Shown here: piece after piece, positions 17,737 through 27,261 of the stretch
How positions within the stretch are numbered: position 1 is the stretch's first letter
Layout of the letters: every line of letters starts with the position of its first letter
Assembly (NCBI GenBank): GCA_027076405.1
Contig: JALTJN010000423.1
Span: 1-41,448 of the forward strand
Source of the DNA: Chromatiales bacterium
GTDB lineage: Bacteria > Pseudomonadota > Gammaproteobacteria > UBA6429
Direction: 5' to 3'
DNA length: 41,448 nt
The notes under the pieces: generated by a model
Told to the model about the DNA's origin: nothing
Seen by the model: only the letters and a program-made list of their open reading frames with translations
The model's database searches: none
Position numbers and translations under genes: made by a program

Positions 17737-18598
17737 TAACAAAATCCCTATGAGTTCCATTGCTGAATTGAAAGATACCCGTCATGTATTGGGAATATCT
17801 GGTGGTAAGGATAGTGCTGCCTTGGCAATTTATATAAAAGACCAATATCCTGATATTCACGACAAAGTGGAATATTTCTTTACTGATACAGGGGCAGAGC
17901 TTAAAGAAATATATGATTTTCTGGATAAACTTGAAGCCTATCTTGGCAAGGAAATTATCCGTTTAAGTAGTGGTAAGGATTTTGATCATTGGCTGACACT
18001 TCACAATGAATATCTTCCTTCAGCACAGCAGCGATGGTGTACCAGAATCATGAAGATCAAACCTTTTGAAGAGTTTGTTGGGGATGATCAAGTTGTTAGC
18101 TATATAGGTATTCGTGCAGATGAGAATCGAGAAGGATACATCAGTAAAAAAGATACTATCAAAGCAGTATTTCCTTTTATTGAAGATGGATTAGTCAGAG
18201 ATGACATCTTTCAAATTCTAAAAGATTCTGTTGGTATTCCTGAATATTATAAGTGGCGTTCACGATCGGGATGTTATTTTTGTTTCTTCCAAAGGCAAGA
18301 TGAATGGCTGGGTTTAAAAAGAAATCATCCCGATTTATTCGAAAAAGCCAGAGAGTTTGAACAACGAAGAAGAACAAAATTTGACTGGAAAGATGGCGAG
18401 ATCCCCATCAAAGGTCATGGATATACATGGTCTTCGCAAGGAACGATTGATGAATTGGTAGCTAAGGCAGAAAAAAGAGAAAAAGAACTTGGGATAAATT
18501 CTTCAAATAAAAAAGTATCCGAACGCTGGCAAGAATCAATTAATAATATGATAGATGATGATCCTGAGGATCAGGCTTGTCTAATTTGTAGCTTATAG
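17729..18598 (+). CDS. PAPS reductase/DndC-like sulfur-transfer enzyme
   Basis: This 289-aa protein carries the PP-loop SGGKDS at residues 24-29 and TDTGAEL at 52-58, typical of N-type ATP pyrophosphatases that adenylate a substrate before sulfur transfer. Cysteines at 104 (RWCTRIMKIKP), 182 and 185 (GCYFC) match the iron-sulfur ligand pattern of DndC and PAPS reductases. A further C284-x-x-C287 pair sits at the extreme C-terminus. DndC-type proteins install sulfur in the DNA backbone as phosphorothioate; BREX type 4 has a related protein, BrxP. Here it lies between a DUF4007/ATPase pair and dptFGH-like genes. A cysteine desulfurase (DndA/IscS) is not in the window and would have to come from the host. 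Confidence 0.8.
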   Translation: MANNKIPMSSIAELKDTRHVLGISGGKDSAALAIYIKDQYPDIHDKVEYFFTDTGAELKEIYDFLDKLEAYLGKEIIRLSSGKDFDHWLTLHNEYLPSAQQRWCTRIMKIKPFEEFVGDDQVVSYIGIRADENREGYISKKDTIKAVFPFIEDGLVRDDIFQILKDSVGIPEYYKWRSRSGCYFCFFQRQDEWLGLKRNHPDLFEKAREFEQRRRTKFDWKDGEIPIKGHGYTWSSQGTIDELVAKAEKREKELGINSSNKKVSERWQESINNMIDDDPEDQACLICSL

Positions 18599-18624
18599 TC
18601 TAAAAATATTTAGTAGGATCAATT

Positions 18625-20418
18625 ATGGCTTGGAAGAATAATAGTTGGGTTAAATTTCTAGAAGGTTATTGCAAAGGGAAAAACCAGATTCAAGATGAAT
18701 ATGTGAGAAAGGTTGCAAAGAATCTCGGCATTGGAGAACCATTAGATATTGAGTTTCCATGGCAACAAGAAATCATAGCTAAATTTGATTCCAAAGATGA
18801 ACACAAACTTATTATTCTAACGGGTACAGCTGGAGACGGTAAAACAAAGTTATGTCGTGATATTGTAAAATCTTTAGATGGTGATAGCTTTGACGAAAAT
18901 GACTGGAATGCACATAGCTATTTCAGTACAAAGGAAAGAACCGTTGTAAAAGATTTCTCAGAATTAAAAGAAGATAAAGAGCTATTAATTCATGAGCTAA
19001 TTGAAATATTAGATAGCAATACCGTTAGCAAGCCTATTTTAGTTGCTGTAAATGATGGCATTCTTATCGAAGATTTAGAAAATTTTATTAATCGAACATC
19101 CGATAATAACAAGAAAGAAACAGCACAACGTTTAAAAGAAATCATTGAAGACAAAATAAATTTAGGATTTAGTGCTTGTAAAGGTCATGAGCTAATCAAT
19201 TTAATAAATTTATCCAAGCTCAATGCTAAAGAAAACATGACCTTAATTTTCGATACAATAATAAATCATTCTGGTTGGAAAGAATGTGATGGTTGTACTG
19301 GGAAAGAAAATCAATCATGTTCTATATATAACAAATATAATCTACTCAAATCAGAACCTCATATTAAAGAAAATCTAAGCAATATTATCTTGCTTCTTCA
19401 GCTTAATAACGAGCATTTCACCATAAGAGAACTGCTAAATCTAACAACCAATACATTACTCGCCTCTGTACCAAAGCCAAAATCTCTTCGAATAGCTGAT
19501 ACTCAATTCAAAACATCCGTAATGAGTTGCAAGGCTATGTCGAAAATTGAGCATGCCCCTGTTTTTAATGATGAATCAAGTATAGAAGTAGGTTTCTGGG
19601 GTATGAATCTTGGACCTAATAAAATGCATTCCACAAGACCATACTCAGAAATCAACAAGCTAGGTTTTGGAGAGCTATCGAGTAATTACTGGGATAGACT
19701 ACTGAAACAGCGAAATGATCGTGAATTTAAAATCCCTCTAGATATTGATAACAACCTATTTGATGAACGAAGACTAGACGGAGTTGATTCAAATAATGAA
19801 AGATGGGATGCATTAATGCGGCGTTCAAGAATGCAACTATATTGCTATCAAGAAAATGATATTAATGCTTTCCACCTGCAAAAATACACCCATTTTGGAT
19901 CATACCGAAATAAAATATATGACACGTTGATGAAATCAGGTGATGCCACAGATATAAATACTATTGCTATGATTATTTTGGCACTTAATCGAGTTTTTCA
20001 TGGAAGGTATATTTCTACAAATTCTGGAAGAGACAGGCTATTCATTCCAGAAAAAGGACAAGGATCTATAGCTCCTATTTCTATTTTTCATGGTGAGGAT
20101 ATTCGAGAACGCGATATATTCATAAAATCACTAGGACATGATGTAAATCTTTCTGGTGCTAGAGTAGAACCTGTTCTAATACTGGATATAGGAAATAGTG
20201 AAAAAGTTAAAATAACTTTGACCATTGAACTTTATGATTATCTCATGCATGTATCTAAAGGTGCACCACCCAATACAACAGACCCAAGACTTTACAAGAA
20301 ATTATTAATATTACGCTCAAAAATATCATCCAAGATACGAGAAAATTTGAGAACAGAGACATACTCAATAAATAATGGGGAGTTTAAGCAAGTTATATTA
20401 GAGGTTAATAATGGGTGA
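18625..20418 (+). CDS. dptF: DptF-like ATPase, phosphorothioation-dependent restriction
   Basis: This 597-aa P-loop protein has Walker A GTAGDGKT at residues 67-74 preceded by the strand HKLIILT, a likely Walker B strand in PILVAVNDGILIEDL near 130, and a Cys motif WKECDGCTGKENQSC near residue 220. Size and position directly before a ~500-aa and a ~1700-aa partner match DptF of the DptFGH restriction complex, which attacks DNA lacking phosphorothioate marks. The ATG follows AGGA by 6 nt. The 26-bp gap upstream is the only non-overlapping junction in the operon and marks the boundary between the putative modification half and the restriction half. Confidence 0.7.
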   Translation: MAWKNNSWVKFLEGYCKGKNQIQDEYVRKVAKNLGIGEPLDIEFPWQQEIIAKFDSKDEHKLIILTGTAGDGKTKLCRDIVKSLDGDSFDENDWNAHSYFSTKERTVVKDFSELKEDKELLIHELIEILDSNTVSKPILVAVNDGILIEDLENFINRTSDNNKKETAQRLKEIIEDKINLGFSACKGHELINLINLSKLNAKENMTLIFDTIINHSGWKECDGCTGKENQSCSIYNKYNLLKSEPHIKENLSNIILLLQLNNEHFTIRELLNLTTNTLLASVPKPKSLRIADTQFKTSVMSCKAMSKIEHAPVFNDESSIEVGFWGMNLGPNKMHSTRPYSEINKLGFGELSSNYWDRLLKQRNDREFKIPLDIDNNLFDERRLDGVDSNNERWDALMRRSRMQLYCYQENDINAFHLQKYTHFGSYRNKIYDTLMKSGDATDINTIAMIILALNRVFHGRYISTNSGRDRLFIPEKGQGSIAPISIFHGEDIRERDIFIKSLGHDVNLSGARVEPVLILDIGNSEKVKITLTIELYDYLMHVSKGAPPNTTDPRLYKKLLILRSKISSKIRENLRTETYSINNGEFKQVILEVNNG

Positions 20419-21913
20419 TCTTCAGATGGAATTTACAGATATAAAACAAAAATATAATCTTAAACATCTACCATTTATAGAACATATATGGGGACATAGA
20501 TTTAGAACAGACCAAACTCCTATGATACTGCTGTTTGAGCTTATGTGTATCATTGAAAATCAGTATCAGGCTAAGAAGAGTGGGAAAATTAAGAACATAT
20601 TTTCCCCTGAGAATGAAACTCTCTATTTTAATCATAGAAGAAATTTTAAACTCCGAATCCTTCTTTATCAAAACGAAATACTTGAAACGCTCTTCCGTTC
20701 GTCAATGACGGATGCTGAGAAATGGACTAAGCAATTTGATTTTTTAAGAAGCCTAGGTAATGATAATTTTGACTTCACTGACAACGACATTGACCATATA
20801 AAGAAGAATTTTACGAGCTTTGAGAATTTTTATAATGTTATTAAAATTCTAAGCTCTATTACGTTTGATCCCCTATCCAATAAAAGATGGACATCCAAAT
20901 TTGTATTCCCGATAAGTCGTGAATATATATGGTGTGACTATGACAATGTTAAAGGATCTGAAGATAGAAGATTCTTTTCAAGAGGTGGCGAACTACTCTA
21001 TTTAATGATGTGCCGTTCCTCTTCTGAACCACTTATTGAACTAGAACGGTTATTTATAGACTGGCTTGATGATGAAGGCGATTCATATTCAAGACTAGCG
21101 AAATCATTAGTTCTGACAGAAGAACGTCATCCAATTGACAAACCTAAAAATCTTGGTCACTTGCCATATCAAAACATGAACTGCTTTGAAACACTATCAG
21201 AAGATATTATCAGAACTCTAAAATTACCATTAGAAAAGCTAGACAAGGTAAAAATTCTTTCTGACATGATTGGATTCCATACAGGAAATTACATATTAAC
21301 TATTGGTGAAATGTATTCAAGATCAATTGACAACATCTCTGAGCGTCCGCCTCACTATATTGCTGAAGTATTAGCTAAATCTACAAACAGCATACGAAAA
21401 ACCTCCATTCAAAGCATATCAACTCAACGAAATAGGCTAAAACGCACTCTGGGCAACAGAATTCCCGATCTATTTGAACTCTGTTGTGATGAAGTTGAAG
21501 ATGACATTGAACGAAATAAAATATTAAAAGAAGAAACTGAAGATGCTCAGAAATATTTAACCGATCATATTGTTGGCTATCCACATGTATGTTTCAGGGC
21601 AATTGGTTTTGTTTCTCGAAAGAACACAAGAAGTTATCGTTATGTCATTACTGAAGATTTTTTGCACTCGCTTGTGATTTCAATATTGGGAGCAGATAAA
21701 AGAATAGAGTTCAAAAAATTCATTAGAGAATTACGAGATCGTTATAACATATTCATAGATCAATCACCTGAAAATAACAATGATATTTTACAAAGTGATT
21801 TAAATCGAAATGTAAAAAATATGGCTACATTACTCTACCAAATGGGAATGCTAAGGCACTTATCTGATGCTTGCAGCTATGTTGTTAATCCGTATTTAGA
21901 GGATGTACTATGA
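20411..21913 (+). CDS. dptG: DptG-like component of restriction complex
   Basis: This 500-aa protein shows no motif that I can tie to a catalytic activity. It is rich in charged residues and helices and has a central FVFPISREYIWCDYDN segment. Assignment as DptG rests on size and its fixed place between the DptF-like ATPase and the DptH-like motor. It overlaps dptF by 8 bp (GAGG upstream of ATG 20411) and dptH by ATGA (21910-21913), so the three are translationally coupled and probably form a stoichiometric complex. DptG is required for Dnd-type restriction, but its mechanism is unclear. Confidence 0.6.
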   Translation: MGDLQMEFTDIKQKYNLKHLPFIEHIWGHRFRTDQTPMILLFELMCIIENQYQAKKSGKIKNIFSPENETLYFNHRRNFKLRILLYQNEILETLFRSSMTDAEKWTKQFDFLRSLGNDNFDFTDNDIDHIKKNFTSFENFYNVIKILSSITFDPLSNKRWTSKFVFPISREYIWCDYDNVKGSEDRRFFSRGGELLYLMMCRSSSEPLIELERLFIDWLDDEGDSYSRLAKSLVLTEERHPIDKPKNLGHLPYQNMNCFETLSEDIIRTLKLPLEKLDKVKILSDMIGFHTGNYILTIGEMYSRSIDNISERPPHYIAEVLAKSTNSIRKTSIQSISTQRNRLKRTLGNRIPDLFELCCDEVEDDIERNKILKEETEDAQKYLTDHIVGYPHVCFRAIGFVSRKNTRSYRYVITEDFLHSLVISILGADKRIEFKKFIRELRDRYNIFIDQSPENNNDILQSDLNRNVKNMATLLYQMGMLRHLSDACSYVVNPYLEDVL

Positions 21914-24900
21914 AATCTTTAGCGACATATTATTTTAAGCAAATTGAATCAAAATACAATGAATGGAAAAACTCTGATAGCTCCAGTGGTGTACCAGGAA
22001 GATTAGTTCTGAGTGAGTTCGACCCTCAAATTGTTAACTCTCTCCTAGAGATAATTAAATCTTCATCATTACCAGTAACAGAAACAGGAAGTGAAAATGG
22101 ATTTATTCTAGCCATTGAAGATCACGATCACTACGCCGATCTCAATATTAAAAAACTATCTTTTGCAGATCTAACTCATGAGAGAAATAGAGAGGGAAAC
22201 TATTTTTGCTTAATGTTTATCGCAGAAACCAAGCCAACACATGAACAGGTTACACGAATTGATCAAGGTGTCGTTTTTGAACTTTCAGAAACTACTCAAT
22301 GGATCGAGATCTCAAAGAATTTACATCATAATGGACAATCTTTCCTAGAAGATAATATAAATGATTTAGCATTATTTGTTAGTGAACTAACAAACCCAAA
22401 ATGGAACAATCGCCCTTTTATTGAAATAGATAAAATAAATCTTTTTATCGACAATGTTATTTCAGACACGATTAAAGACGGTCTTTACTGGGATGCTTTA
22501 GGAAAAAACTTCATTTATCTTGGTGGAATTAACCGCCTCGATGAGTGTCGCCCTCTTAAAGGTACTGGAAAGAAATTCAGACAGACCTTTAGAAAAGTTA
22601 TTTCCAGCACTTTAGTTGTCGATATTGATTTTTGGAAAGCAACTTATAAAAACAAGGAAATTGAAAGATCAGAGATAGATGAAAATTTAGCACAAATTAT
22701 AAACGATGATCCTGAAAATATAGACTTCTGCAATGTGGTTTCACGCTATTTTGATGCGTATTTTAAAGATGCAGAAAACATCAAAGAACTTAAAGAAAAG
22801 ATTCAGGAAGAGTTTGATTGTCATGCACCCTTTGCCTCTGTACTCCAATTAAAAAAAACAAAGCCAAAATTCAAGCTTGGTGAACAGACAATCACTTTAT
22901 TCTCTGATAACGATATTGAGATTTCCGAAGATCAACAAAAAATAGTTCTACAGCTCGATGAAAAAACAAACAAGCCTGACAAAAATTACTTGAGAAAATT
23001 CTATTTTTCATACTCTAAAGAAATCGCTGAAGACTCTAAACTCGATAAAGCATGGCTTAAGGAAATAAGCACAAGTAAAGTTACAGAATGCAGTGACTTA
23101 ATAGAAGGACTACTAAGTATTTTATCAAAAACCGTCTTTCTCAATGATATTGGCGAAGATAAAATACAGCTTAGATTAGCTAAAGACAGGACAAAGAAAT
23201 CATTATTAAAAAAGAATAAGTCAGCACTTAGATTTGTTTTCAATGAATATCGTGATATTTCCGATTTCTGGTCTTTATTTGGAGATAACTTTGAATTAGA
23301 CCTTCCGAAATTTTTCTCTAAGGAATCAGAAAGAGAACTATTCGACAGCAAAGAGCTTAAGGATAACAGGCTAGGTAAAGCGGCAAATGAACTCTACTTC
23401 AGAATACTTCGTTATTCTGAAGATCCTAAATCACCTTCACAAACATGGGATTTAAAATGGAGTTTTAATCCACATGGTTTCGAATCTGTAAAATATGTAG
23501 ATTTTGAAAAAGTTGTCGGCAGAAAAGGTTTTTATCACAAACATAATATATCTATTGACCCCCTCTTTATAAAACGCTCTGAATGTAATCCTACAATTAG
23601 CAATTGCCAAATGTTCTCAGCCATTACTACAAAAGGGAAACGAGGAGCAGTAGTCAAAAAACAGGACAAAGAAGATAACAAGATAACTGAGCTATTATCA
23701 CAGTTATTTCAGTACAATTACCTATCTAGCCAAGAGTACAATGAATTCATAAGTACATATGATGATCTTGTTCTTTCCTGGAGAGACGCTGTTGAAAAGG
23801 CTCGTATCAATCCTCTATGTGTAGAACAATCCGATTTTGAAACCAAGTTTACCGACTTCTCAGAACTATTGCTTTTAAAGGTTTCTCAGCCCTCTGGAAG
23901 AGAGCTTTTTCGGGATTTATTATATGAATTCATAACGGCACACTCTCTTTTTGTTAATGACAATTCAGAATATGCAACCTTTTTACCATGGTCGCCTTAT
24001 AGCTTATTGATGTCAGCTAAAAAGAATAAGATCTATAAAGATTTAGCAATAACATTCAGAAATAAAAGCCTTACTATAGGTAATCAGGATGATGGGGTTC
24101 TAGCTAAACTTTTCTCCGAATTAAATGAGTCTTACGGCAAAGGACTATTTCTGCGTAAAGATATAAATTCAAAATATAATGATCTTGTCTGTACACAGTC
24201 AAGATTCGGATATTATGAATATTCATCATTGGCAAACTCCAAAAACACTATTAATGACCGTGAAATTAGATCCGTACTCAAAGGTACAATATCTAAATTC
24301 TTAGAGACTTTCCCCAACGAAAGACATCATTTACAAGTAATGTGCGATGGACTTATATCATATGAACAAATATTGACCGTTTATGATGAAGTTTTAAAAT
24401 TGTCTGAGGATCAAGAAGATCAAATATCCCTAACACTAATTTTTACATGCAATAATCGTGGTTTACTCGATATAATATATCAACGTATATGTGAAAGTTT
24501 TGATGCAAGTAAAATTGACAATAGCATAAATGTCAGAATTGTTAGCTCCATTGATGAAGTATCAGATGGAGAAATTGATCTATTATTCAGCTTCGATCCC
24601 CTATTTACAACTAACATCCAGTCCCAAGATGCACCTCAATGCATCGTATCGGACAGTGACTCATCTTTCTGGGAATATTCTGCAACAAGAAAGCTTCCTT
24701 CAGAGCCTATTGATAAGAAATCATCATTCTCTTTAAATAACCATATACTAGATTCTACAGCTTTCCTATTCCAACAGGCATTTATGCTTAGCTCTGGTAA
24801 TGATGGGAAGGCATCCTTCTGTCGAGAGGTTGCTCAAACAGGACTAAAAGACGAGATTAACAAAGGGCTAGCCAAAAGTAATTGGCTAGTTATATATGAT

Positions 24901-27240
24901 TACCTACTTTGCAAAGAAACTTTAATGCTTAGTGAGAATATGAGCAACCCTTTAGGAGATGGAGAGCGACGAGTTCTCAGATATGTTCAGGGTGAAGGTC
25001 TAAAACGATCTTTAGCTATAGTAACTGAAAAAGAAACTCACTATATAACTAAAAATCTAAAAACCAATCTAAGTAAATGGAGCTTTGTTCATCCAAACGA
25101 CATTGATAGTTTGGTAGACAGGATATTTAGCTTATCAAATTCATTCAGCAGTGATGCCCTTCTCAAATCCGTTGGCAATGGTAGTTTTTCTCATGATCTT
25201 GTCGGAACTGCTGGGTCAGCAACTCTGATTGAATCTATATTCAAAGACAAAGAAAAAGTGGCTCCAATATTTTGGGTTCACCTAGATGATTATATTGGCT
25301 GGTTTAAGTCATCAATTGAAGATGACGCATTAAAGTCAATCGGTAGAACAATTAATTATGTATCAGATCTGTTTGGTATTTTTATTAGTGAAGATTCAAC
25401 TGGTCAAGTAACATTAAATCTAATCATATGTGAATCAAAACTTATAAATGGTTCTGTAGAACAATCAGTTAAGTCCTGCAAACAGCTCAAATCAACTTCC
25501 GAACTTGTACAAGGCATGCTTGAAACAGCTAATTCCTTTGATTTTGGCTATTGGCTAAACAAGTTTTTCGAATTTGTTATTGGAAATTTCAAATTCGTTC
25601 CTAATAAATTTGATTTTAACAAACTGCTTAATCTTGATAAAGAATCTATAAATATTGACTTGTATGGGTTATCTGTCCTGTTCCATTATGACAATGATAC
25701 AATACCATCAGATAATTATAATATTTATGATTCCGATCATCTAAGCCAGGTTTTATTGAGTTTTGATGACACAAAGAAAGTTTTTAAGAATATGCTTGAT
25801 AGCTCAAATGAACTAACTCTGGATATGTCTTTTACACCAAAACCACTAAAACTTAATCGAGAAAAACTAGTTACGAAAAACAAGCTACAATTAGTAGATC
25901 AATTAATAAGTAATGATACGGATATTGAACAGACAACATCTAAAAACACAGCTGAGCATGAGAAAGTAGAAAAAACTTCAGTACCTATTGATGAAACAGC
26001 TACACAAGATAAGATACCAGACTCAGAAAAGCCCCCTACTCATGATTTAGTGTCTACCGTACAATCAAGTAATGGGAAAGTTATCGTGCTGGTTAATAAT
26101 TGTATAGAATTTCTAGAGAACAATAAAACAGAATCAAAAGATGACGTAATTGATATTGAGGTTATTAAAAACGGTATCAGAAAAATTTTTGGGCATTCGA
26201 ATCTGCCATCAAATTTCTCCAGCTCAATAGTTACACCTAATTCCATTGTAGTTAAATTACATGGTGACGTAAATTTGAGTGCAAACAAAATATTAAATAT
26301 GGGAGGCACTTTTTTATCTGTTGTAGGTTTATCACTACGCCAGGTTTATCCAGAGCCAGGTATGATGGTACTGGTATTTGATCGAGACAAGAGACAAACA
26401 GTTTTCTTTGGAGAACTTCTGAAAAAAACATATTCCGAAAGATTATCCACCTTGGAAAAAGGTTACAACAATAAAATCCTTATTGGTCAGAATGAATTCG
26501 GAGATGATTGCAGCTTCTTCAAGTTAGATGGTGCTAGCCCCCATGCTCTAATCGGTGGGCAAACTAAATCTGGTAAATCTATATTAATGAATAATATGAT
26601 TACAGATTTAATGATGAGCAATACACCAGAAAACCTAAAGCTAAGATTGTTTGATCCCAAGCAAGTAGAATTCTCCTTATACTCTGATTCTCCTCATTTA
26701 GCTCATCCTGTTGTTCTTGACAAAGATACGGCTGTTGGGCGTTTGGAGGAACTAGAGACCTTAATGAACGAAAGATATATCACCCTCAAAGATTTAGGCA
26801 TTAAAGACTTCGAAGCTCATAACCAGCGATTCCCTGACAATAGAATGTCACGTGAAGTCGTGTTCTTTGATGAACTAGCAGATTGGATCTTAGATGCAGA
26901 ATTCAAAAAAAATGCAAAGGATATTATTGTTCGATTGTCATCTAAAGGTAGAGCTGCTGGTATCCACTTAATATTAGCAACTCAACGACCAAGTAATGAC
27001 GTTGTATTTCCTTTATTAAGAGCAAATCTTGATACTAAAATTGCTCTAAAAGTGGATCGTGATCTTAACTCTGAAATTATACTTGGAGAATCTGGTGCTG
27101 AAAAATTACTTGGCTATGGACACGGTATAGTAAAAAGTGAAGGCCAAACTTTACATGTTCAAGTCGGCTTTACTGATCCTCAAGTTTTCGATGAGCTTGC
27201 TTATATGATTATAAATTATTGGAAAAAATGTGATGACTAA
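21910..27240 (+). CDS. dptH: DptH-like giant protein with C-terminal HerA/FtsK-type motor
   Basis: At 1776 aa this is the largest gene in the window. The motor sits only in the last ~230 residues: Walker A GGQTKSGKS near 1552, Walker B VVFFDELADW near 1650 and LATQRPSNDVV near 1690, the typical order of FtsK/HerA translocases. The preceding ~1400 residues are large, helical and mostly without recognisable motifs, with a low-complexity Thr/Glu/Lys/Pro-rich linker near 1335-1375 just before the motor region. This architecture fits DptH of phosphorothioation-dependent restriction, thought to drive DNA translocation or processing. It ends 21 bp before a convergent methyltransferase gene; no terminator hairpin is visible between them. 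Confidence 0.75.
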   Translation: MKSLATYYFKQIESKYNEWKNSDSSSGVPGRLVLSEFDPQIVNSLLEIIKSSSLPVTETGSENGFILAIEDHDHYADLNIKKLSFADLTHERNREGNYFCLMFIAETKPTHEQVTRIDQGVVFELSETTQWIEISKNLHHNGQSFLEDNINDLALFVSELTNPKWNNRPFIEIDKINLFIDNVISDTIKDGLYWDALGKNFIYLGGINRLDECRPLKGTGKKFRQTFRKVISSTLVVDIDFWKATYKNKEIERSEIDENLAQIINDDPENIDFCNVVSRYFDAYFKDAENIKELKEKIQEEFDCHAPFASVLQLKKTKPKFKLGEQTITLFSDNDIEISEDQQKIVLQLDEKTNKPDKNYLRKFYFSYSKEIAEDSKLDKAWLKEISTSKVTECSDLIEGLLSILSKTVFLNDIGEDKIQLRLAKDRTKKSLLKKNKSALRFVFNEYRDISDFWSLFGDNFELDLPKFFSKESERELFDSKELKDNRLGKAANELYFRILRYSEDPKSPSQTWDLKWSFNPHGFESVKYVDFEKVVGRKGFYHKHNISIDPLFIKRSECNPTISNCQMFSAITTKGKRGAVVKKQDKEDNKITELLSQLFQYNYLSSQEYNEFISTYDDLVLSWRDAVEKARINPLCVEQSDFETKFTDFSELLLLKVSQPSGRELFRDLLYEFITAHSLFVNDNSEYATFLPWSPYSLLMSAKKNKIYKDLAITFRNKSLTIGNQDDGVLAKLFSELNESYGKGLFLRKDINSKYNDLVCTQSRFGYYEYSSLANSKNTINDREIRSVLKGTISKFLETFPNERHHLQVMCDGLISYEQILTVYDEVLKLSEDQEDQISLTLIFTCNNRGLLDIIYQRICESFDASKIDNSINVRIVSSIDEVSDGEIDLLFSFDPLFTTNIQSQDAPQCIVSDSDSSFWEYSATRKLPSEPIDKKSSFSLNNHILDSTAFLFQQAFMLSSGNDGKASFCREVAQTGLKDEINKGLAKSNWLVIYDYLLCKETLMLSENMSNPLGDGERRVLRYVQGEGLKRSLAIVTEKETHYITKNLKTNLSKWSFVHPNDIDSLVDRIFSLSNSFSSDALLKSVGNGSFSHDLVGTAGSATLIESIFKDKEKVAPIFWVHLDDYIGWFKSSIEDDALKSIGRTINYVSDLFGIFISEDSTGQVTLNLIICESKLINGSVEQSVKSCKQLKSTSELVQGMLETANSFDFGYWLNKFFEFVIGNFKFVPNKFDFNKLLNLDKESINIDLYGLSVLFHYDNDTIPSDNYNIYDSDHLSQVLLSFDDTKKVFKNMLDSSNELTLDMSFTPKPLKLNREKLVTKNKLQLVDQLISNDTDIEQTTSKNTAEHEKVEKTSVPIDETATQDKIPDSEKPPTHDLVSTVQSSNGKVIVLVNNCIEFLENNKTESKDDVIDIEVIKNGIRKIFGHSNLPSNFSSSIVTPNSIVVKLHGDVNLSANKILNMGGTFLSVVGLSLRQVYPEPGMMVLVFDRDKRQTVFFGELLKKTYSERLSTLEKGYNNKILIGQNEFGDDCSFFKLDGASPHALIGGQTKSGKSILMNNMITDLMMSNTPENLKLRLFDPKQVEFSLYSDSPHLAHPVVLDKDTAVGRLEELETLMNERYITLKDLGIKDFEAHNQRFPDNRMSREVVFFDELADWILDAEFKKNAKDIIVRLSSKGRAAGIHLILATQRPSNDVVFPLLRANLDTKIALKVDRDLNSEIILGESGAEKLLGYGHGIVKSEGQTLHVQVGFTDPQVFDELAYMIINYWKKCDD

Positions 27241-27261
27241 TTCTCTGATTTTAGATTTTAA

